This document shows, piece by piece, positions 59,727 through 64,000 of a DNA stretch of 64,000 bases (the first letter of the stretch is position 1; every line of letters begins with the position of its first letter). Both the position numbers and the translations under genes were made by a program. Source of the stretch: CAXMRP01 sp965216515 (GTDB lineage Bacteria; Pseudomonadota; Alphaproteobacteria; Rhizobiales; Afifellaceae). The DNA lies in assembly GCA_965216515.1 (NCBI GenBank), contig OZ244173.1, positions 2,728,001 to 2,792,000 of the forward strand, given 5' to 3'. The notes under the pieces were generated by a model that saw nothing but the letters and a program-made list of their open reading frames with translations, had not been told where the DNA came from and searched no databases.

Positions 59727-61229
59727 ATGCGGATCATGCGCCGGTCTGCCTACACTGCCGACGACCCCGCCATCTGGGGCAGCTACGAGACAATTGCCGG
59801 ATCCGACGACTATGTCGCCTCCCTCCGCGGTCGGGACATGAACGTGGTCCTGATGGGCGAGACGGTGGCCGAGCCCGTCGACCACCCGATCATCCGCCCT
59901 TCGGTTAACGCCATGGCGGCAACCTATGCCCTGGCGGAGGAGGATCCGGACCTTGCCACGGCCTGGTCCGATACTTTGGGCGGCCGGGTAAACCGGTTTT
60001 TGCACATCGCCACCAGCGCCGATGATCTTGTCGCCAAAGGCCGCATGCAACGCCGTCTCGGCCAGGAGACCGGCACATGCTTTCAGCGCTGTGTCGGCCT
60101 CGACGCGCTGAACACCCTCCACTCGATCACCTTCGAAATCGACGCCGCCCGGGATTCCAATTATCATCGGCGCTTTCTGGACTTTTTGAAGAAGGTGCAA
60201 GCCAAGAACCAGGTCATCGGCGGAGCCATGACCGACCCCAAGGGGGATCGCTCCAAGGCGCCCCACGAACAGGCCGATCCCGACATCTACCTTCATGTCA
60301 CCCGCCGGTCTGATGAGGGCGTTTGGATCACCGGCGCCAAGTGCCACCAGACCGGCTGCATCAATTCTCACTGGCTCATGGTGATGCCGACCATGCGCAT
60401 GAGCCAGGCCGATGCCGATTACACCATTGTTGGCGCGGTGCCGGCCCACGCCCCCGGCCTCACCTACATATATGGTCGCCAGCCCAGCGACACGCGCTGC
60501 CTGGAGCCAGGCAATATCGACCAGGGCAACGCCGAATTCGGCGGCCAGGAAGCGATGATCGTTTTCGACGACGTGTTCGTGCCCCACGCGCACATTTTCA
60601 TGAATGGCGAGCACGAATTCGCCGCACCCCTGGTTGAGCGCTTCACGACTTATCATCGCTGTTCCTACATCTGCAAAACCGGCGTCGGTGACGTATTGAT
60701 CGGCGCTGCGGCCGAGGCGGCGGACCTGAACGGCGTTGCCCATGTCAGCCATGTCAGGGATAAGCTGGTGGAGATGATCCACTTGAACGAGACCATGGCG
60801 AGCGGCGCGCTGGCCTCCGCGCATGAAGCGCGGGCCATGCCCTCCGGTGTCTGGCAGAACGACGAGATGCTCGCCAATGTCGCCAAGCAGAACGTCACCC
60901 GCTTTCCATATGAAATCGCCCGCCTTGCCCAAGACATCGCCGGCGGACTGATGGTGACCATGCCGTCGGAGGCCGACCTCGACCACGCCGAAGCGGGGCC
61001 GTTGATCCGCAAATACTTGCAGGGCCGCGAGAATACAGACATCACCGATCGCCTCCGCATTCTTCGGCTGATCGAGAACATGACGCTGGGGCGGAACGCG
61101 GTGGGCTATCTGACGGAGTCCATGCATGGGGCGGGCAGCCCTCAGGCCCAACGCATCCAGATCGCCCGCGGAGCAAAGCTCGCGCAGAAGAGGGCTTTGG
61201 CGCGGAAGCTGGCAGGCGCGGGGGAGTAA
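59727..61229 (+). CDS. 4-hydroxybutyryl-CoA dehydratase-like (HpaB/AbfD superfamily) protein
   Basis: Protein of 500 residues, close throughout to 4-hydroxybutyryl-CoA dehydratase/vinylacetyl-CoA isomerase as I remember that enzyme: VDHPIIRPSVNAMA, CFQRCVGLDALN, AMTDPKGDRS, FGGQEAMIVFDDVF, QNVTRFPYEIARLAQDIAGG and ESMHGAGSPQAQR. The two [4Fe-4S]-ligand cysteines of the first motif are present (C118, C122). The distal ligands, normally His then Cys seven residues later, appear as H310 and C316 in YHRCSYICKTG, one residue closer, with an extra C312. So an iron-sulfur cluster plus flavin is likely but the geometry is unusual. It follows the transporter after 209 bases; operon membership is possible. 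Confidence 0.87.
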   Translation: MRIMRRSAYTADDPAIWGSYETIAGSDDYVASLRGRDMNVVLMGETVAEPVDHPIIRPSVNAMAATYALAEEDPDLATAWSDTLGGRVNRFLHIATSADDLVAKGRMQRRLGQETGTCFQRCVGLDALNTLHSITFEIDAARDSNYHRRFLDFLKKVQAKNQVIGGAMTDPKGDRSKAPHEQADPDIYLHVTRRSDEGVWITGAKCHQTGCINSHWLMVMPTMRMSQADADYTIVGAVPAHAPGLTYIYGRQPSDTRCLEPGNIDQGNAEFGGQEAMIVFDDVFVPHAHIFMNGEHEFAAPLVERFTTYHRCSYICKTGVGDVLIGAAAEAADLNGVAHVSHVRDKLVEMIHLNETMASGALASAHEARAMPSGVWQNDEMLANVAKQNVTRFPYEIARLAQDIAGGLMVTMPSEADLDHAEAGPLIRKYLQGRENTDITDRLRILRLIENMTLGRNAVGYLTESMHGAGSPQAQRIQIARGAKLAQKRALARKLAGAGE

Positions 61230-61610
61230 GTTACACGGCAGCCCCGCCGGGATGTCCCCGAGTTCAAGATGGCGCGCATACCCTGGAAGATTGAGGCCCG
61301 TGCACACGCTGAATTCTACGGCTCCGTGAGGGGAACCGCTTTCACCGCCACATGCGGTGGAACGTGTCTTGGGAAGCAAGGCCAGCGCGGCGACGCCAGT
61401 TAAGATTGGAGGAACCAACCCGACCATTCCGTTTTCGTGCACGCGACCGGGAATCGCCCTGGTCGATGGCGGCCGCCCAGGGGCGGTGCGAATTGTGTCC
61501 GCTCAGAAAATATCTCCGGCGGTTCGGCTGGCGGCCGTTTCAAATCAGCCAATCATGCCGTTTTGTCGTGCTATAGATCTGTTCCCCACACAGCCCCACG
61601 GGTGACGGCC
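61230..61610. other. Intergenic region before the PAN/macroglobulin gene
   Basis: About 380 bases in which I recognise no gene, RNA or strong hairpin. The promoter of the large gene downstream should lie here; GGGTGA precedes its ATG. Confidence 0.4.
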
Positions 61611-64000
61611 ATGAGACTTTATCCAGGTGCACTTCCGGCTACTCTCTTATTCGCCCTTCTATTTGTGTCCCCCGCCGATGCGCAAACCGACCAGAGGCGT
61701 GTCGTCATTTCCCGGGATGCCGACTATTTCGGTGCCGATTTCGACGTCCGCAAGGATGTGACGCTGGATGAGTGCCAGCAGGCCTGTATCGCTGATAACA
61801 AATGCCAGGCCTTTACCTACAATGTCTCGGCAGGCTGGTGTTTTCTGAAGAGCGCCGTCGGCGAGTTTCGCACTGTTGCCGGCGCGGTTTCCGGGCGGAT
61901 CGTCGCCACATCGGACCCGCAGACCGATTCCATGGCGTCGCTTCGCGCGCAACTCACCTTCATCTCCACGGACCAGTTGGACAAAGCCGACCAGTATGGC
62001 GCCGCCCTGGCGCGGCGGTCGCCGGCCTCGACGACGGTGCCGGCCGCGATGAACAACGGATTTGCCGCCCTGGACCGGAAAGACCCCGTCCAGGCGGCGT
62101 CCCACTTCAAGGACGCGCTGGCGCTGGACAATTCGCGACAGGATGCCTGGATTGGCCTCTTGCGCGCGCTTGCCGAAACCAAAACCAGGAATTTCAGCGA
62201 GCGCCGGGCGCTCGGGGATGAGCGGATCGCCGTTGCCGCCAACCTGTACCAGCGATCCCGGTCCGATGACGACAAAGCGCTGGCGCTGGGCCTGCTCGGC
62301 ACCGCCCTGGCGGGCCGCCAGATCTACAAGCCGGCCATTGGCTCCTATCGCGCCAGCCTGGCGTTGCGCGAAGCGCCGCGGATGCGCGCCGCCTATGACA
62401 AGCTCGTTTCCGAGCACGGGTTTCGGCTTGTGGAGCACCGCGTCGATGCCGACACCCTGTCGCCGCAGATCTGCCTGGTCTTTTCCGATGACCTGGCGAC
62501 CGGAACAGCCGATGCGGCCGATTTCGTACGCGTTGAAAATGGTGAGACGCTGGCGATCAGCGGATCCGGGCGGCAAGTCTGCATCGACGGGGTCGCGCAC
62601 GGCGGCCGGTATGATGTGACCGTGCGTGCCGGCCTGCCGGCCGCCGATGGCGAGACGATCGAAAAGTCGGTGGCGCTCGATATCTTTGTTCGTGACCGGC
62701 CGCCATCGGTGCGCTTTCCCGGCGCCGCCTATGTGCTTCCCGGAGGTGATGACGGCGCCATACCCGTCGCCACCGTCAATGCCGTATCCATCGATGCAAA
62801 GCTCTATCGCGTCGGCGATCGGTCGCTTGCCCGCGCGATCGGTGACCGCCAGTTTCTCCGCCAGCTCAACGCCTATCAGGGCGAGCGGATCGGCAAGGAA
62901 ATCGGCGAACTGGTCTGGGAAGGCGCGGTCGATGTCGAGCAGCTTCTGAACCGCGAAGTCGTCAGCGCGATTCCCGTCAGGGCGATCACCTCGTCCATCG
63001 AGCCGGGCGCCTATGTCCTGATGGCCACGCCGGCAAATCAGGTGAACGACTGGCGCGCGCAGGCCACCCAATGGTTCATCGTCACCGATCTGGGTCTGTC
63101 GACGCTTTCCGGCTCCGATTCCTTCCGGGTCCTGGTTCGCTCGCTGACCACGGCCAATCCGCTGCCGGGTGTCGATGTGCGCATCGTTGCCACCAACAAC
63201 GAAATTCTCGGTACAGCCCGGACCAACGATGGCGGCATTGCCCGGTTTGATTCCCGACTGGTCAAGGGCGAGGGCGGCCTGGCGCCGGCCCTGGTCGTCG
63301 CTGAACTGGCCGGCGAAATTGAGGATTACAGTTTTCTCGATCTGACCCGGTCGGAACTGGATCTCTCCGACCGCGGCGTTGACGGGCGAGAGCCACCGGG
63401 ACCCGTCGATGTCTACCTGACCGTCGATCGCGGCATCTACCGGCCCGGAGAGACGGTCCACGCCACCGCGCTGGTGCGCGATGCAAAAGCGATGGCGCTC
63501 GACGATCTTCCCCTGACCCTGATCACCCATCGGCCCGACGGCAAGGAAGCCGAACGGCGCCTCGTCGCCGATCAAAGCCTCGGCGGGTCGGTGAACGGGA
63601 TCGCCATTGCCGGTGACGCCATGCGCGGCGCCTGGAAGGTGGGCATCTACGCCGATCCCAAATCATCGCCGCTTGCCGAAGCGAGCTATCTGGTCGAGGA
63701 TTTCCTGCCCGAGCGGCTTGATTTCGACCTGACGATCGAGGGCGAGACCGCGACCCTTGGCCAGCCGCTGAATGCGCGGGTGGCGGCACGCTATCTTTAC
63801 GGTGCGCCGGCCGGCAGGCTTCAGGTCAGCGGCAACACGCGACTGGTTCCGGTCCGCACATCCGGCGATTTTCCCGGCTTTGTCTTTGGACTCGCCGACG
63901 AGGAAAGCCAGCCGACTCTGACGACTCTTCCAGGGGCCGAAACCGATGCCGAGGGCGTCGCCAGCCTGCAGGCGTCGCTCCCCGCCTCGCCGTCCGACAC
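61611..64000 (+). CDS. PAN-domain alpha-2-macroglobulin-family protein (3' truncated by window edge)
   Basis: The frame is open from the ATG at 61611 (an in-frame GTG lies at 61602) to the right edge, about 796 codons. A signal peptide ends near SPADAQTDQ. A PAN/apple domain with four cysteines follows at about residues 33-85 (SRDADYFGADFDVRKDV, CQQACIADNKCQAFTYN, GWCFLKS), then a tetratricopeptide-like helical part (about 110-225), then macroglobulin-type beta domains (VDVYLTVDRGIYRPGETVHA near residue 600 is the classic MG motif). Bacterial alpha-2-macroglobulins trap proteases in the periplasm and often pair with the penicillin-binding protein PbpC. The thioester motif, if any, and pbpC would lie beyond the window. 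Confidence 0.9.
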   Translation, partial: MRLYPGALPATLLFALLFVSPADAQTDQRRVVISRDADYFGADFDVRKDVTLDECQQACIADNKCQAFTYNVSAGWCFLKSAVGEFRTVAGAVSGRIVATSDPQTDSMASLRAQLTFISTDQLDKADQYGAALARRSPASTTVPAAMNNGFAALDRKDPVQAASHFKDALALDNSRQDAWIGLLRALAETKTRNFSERRALGDERIAVAANLYQRSRSDDDKALALGLLGTALAGRQIYKPAIGSYRASLALREAPRMRAAYDKLVSEHGFRLVEHRVDADTLSPQICLVFSDDLATGTADAADFVRVENGETLAISGSGRQVCIDGVAHGGRYDVTVRAGLPAADGETIEKSVALDIFVRDRPPSVRFPGAAYVLPGGDDGAIPVATVNAVSIDAKLYRVGDRSLARAIGDRQFLRQLNAYQGERIGKEIGELVWEGAVDVEQLLNREVVSAIPVRAITSSIEPGAYVLMATPANQVNDWRAQATQWFIVTDLGLSTLSGSDSFRVLVRSLTTANPLPGVDVRIVATNNEILGTARTNDGGIARFDSRLVKGEGGLAPALVVAELAGEIEDYSFLDLTRSELDLSDRGVDGREPPGPVDVYLTVDRGIYRPGETVHATALVRDAKAMALDDLPLTLITHRPDGKEAERRLVADQSLGGSVNGIAIAGDAMRGAWKVGIYADPKSSPLAEASYLVEDFLPERLDFDLTIEGETATLGQPLNARVAARYLYGAPAGRLQVSGNTRLVPVRTSGDFPGFVFGLADEESQPTLTTLPGAETDAEGVASLQASLPASPSD

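Noticed and set aside
59679..61442. Minus-strand open frame of 587 codons opposite the AbfD-like gene
   Set aside because: Shadow of a strongly conserved plus-strand enzyme; composition is His/Asp/Gly-rich without domain structure.
61659..63575. Long minus-strand open frame of 638 codons opposite the macroglobulin gene
   Set aside because: It is a mirror of codon bias in GC-rich coding DNA. The plus strand has a signal peptide, PAN cysteines and macroglobulin motifs; the minus frame has no familiar domain.

Overview
The window reads as a GC-rich alphaproteobacterial chromosome segment, most likely Hyphomicrobiales (Rhizobiales). The signs are the density of solute-binding-protein-dependent ABC importers, each with its own ROK, IclR, RpiR or GntR regulator, short or overlapping gene junctions with frequent GTG/TTG starts, and protein families typical of that order. 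This placement is inference from gene content; there is no rRNA or tRNA in the window, and I saw no CRISPR array or intact mobile element.

Layout. (1) 1-7182: a ROK regulator cut by the left edge, a ribose/fructose-type ABC importer, an SDR dehydrogenase, a D-threonine-aldolase-family enzyme and a SelA-like PLP enzyme. (2) 7404-11640: a polar amino-acid ABC importer, a decayed ridA gene and an IclR regulator. (3) 11933-14767 (minus): a membrane GGDEF-EAL protein with a small secreted partner. (4) 15046-19348 (minus): an RND efflux pump and its lipoprotein adaptor. (5) 19388-20916: an AT-rich island with a small exported protein and an interrupted gene. (6) 20934-26496: RpiR regulator, Fe3+/phosphonate-type ABC importer and a histidine phosphatase. 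(7) 26778-38806: an enolase-superfamily dehydratase facing a minus-strand sugar-acid cluster (HpaI aldolase, ABC importer, Gfo/Idh/MocA oxidoreductase, metal-dependent amidohydrolase, SDR, aldose epimerase, IclR). (8) 39030-39705: wreck of an IS3-family element. (9) 39732-46542: GntR regulator divergent from an ABC importer operon ending in a cytoplasmic sulfatase. (10) 46635-61229: phytanoyl-CoA-dioxygenase-like and SDR genes, an IclR regulator, then a long operon with an M19-like protein lacking part of its metal site, an oligopeptide-type ABC importer, MmgE/PrpD, a phosphosulfolactate-synthase (ComA) homologue, and a 4-hydroxybutyryl-CoA-dehydratase-like protein. (11) 61611 to the right edge: a PAN-domain alpha-2-macroglobulin-like protein.

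How it fits together. Most of the window is substrate-specific uptake-plus-catabolism modules. The most unusual is the 48.7-61.2 kb cluster: two copies of the same operator (TGTGCG-N5-CGCACA) lie upstream of the IclR gene and upstream of the M19/ABC/ComA operon, so they probably form one regulon. The combination of a PEP-sulfite lyase homologue, an MmgE/PrpD dehydratase and a peptide-type transporter matches no pathway I know. The RpiR module has a clear promoter with two palindromes 31 bp apart. Three ABC operons carry a strong stem-loop directly after the binding-protein gene.
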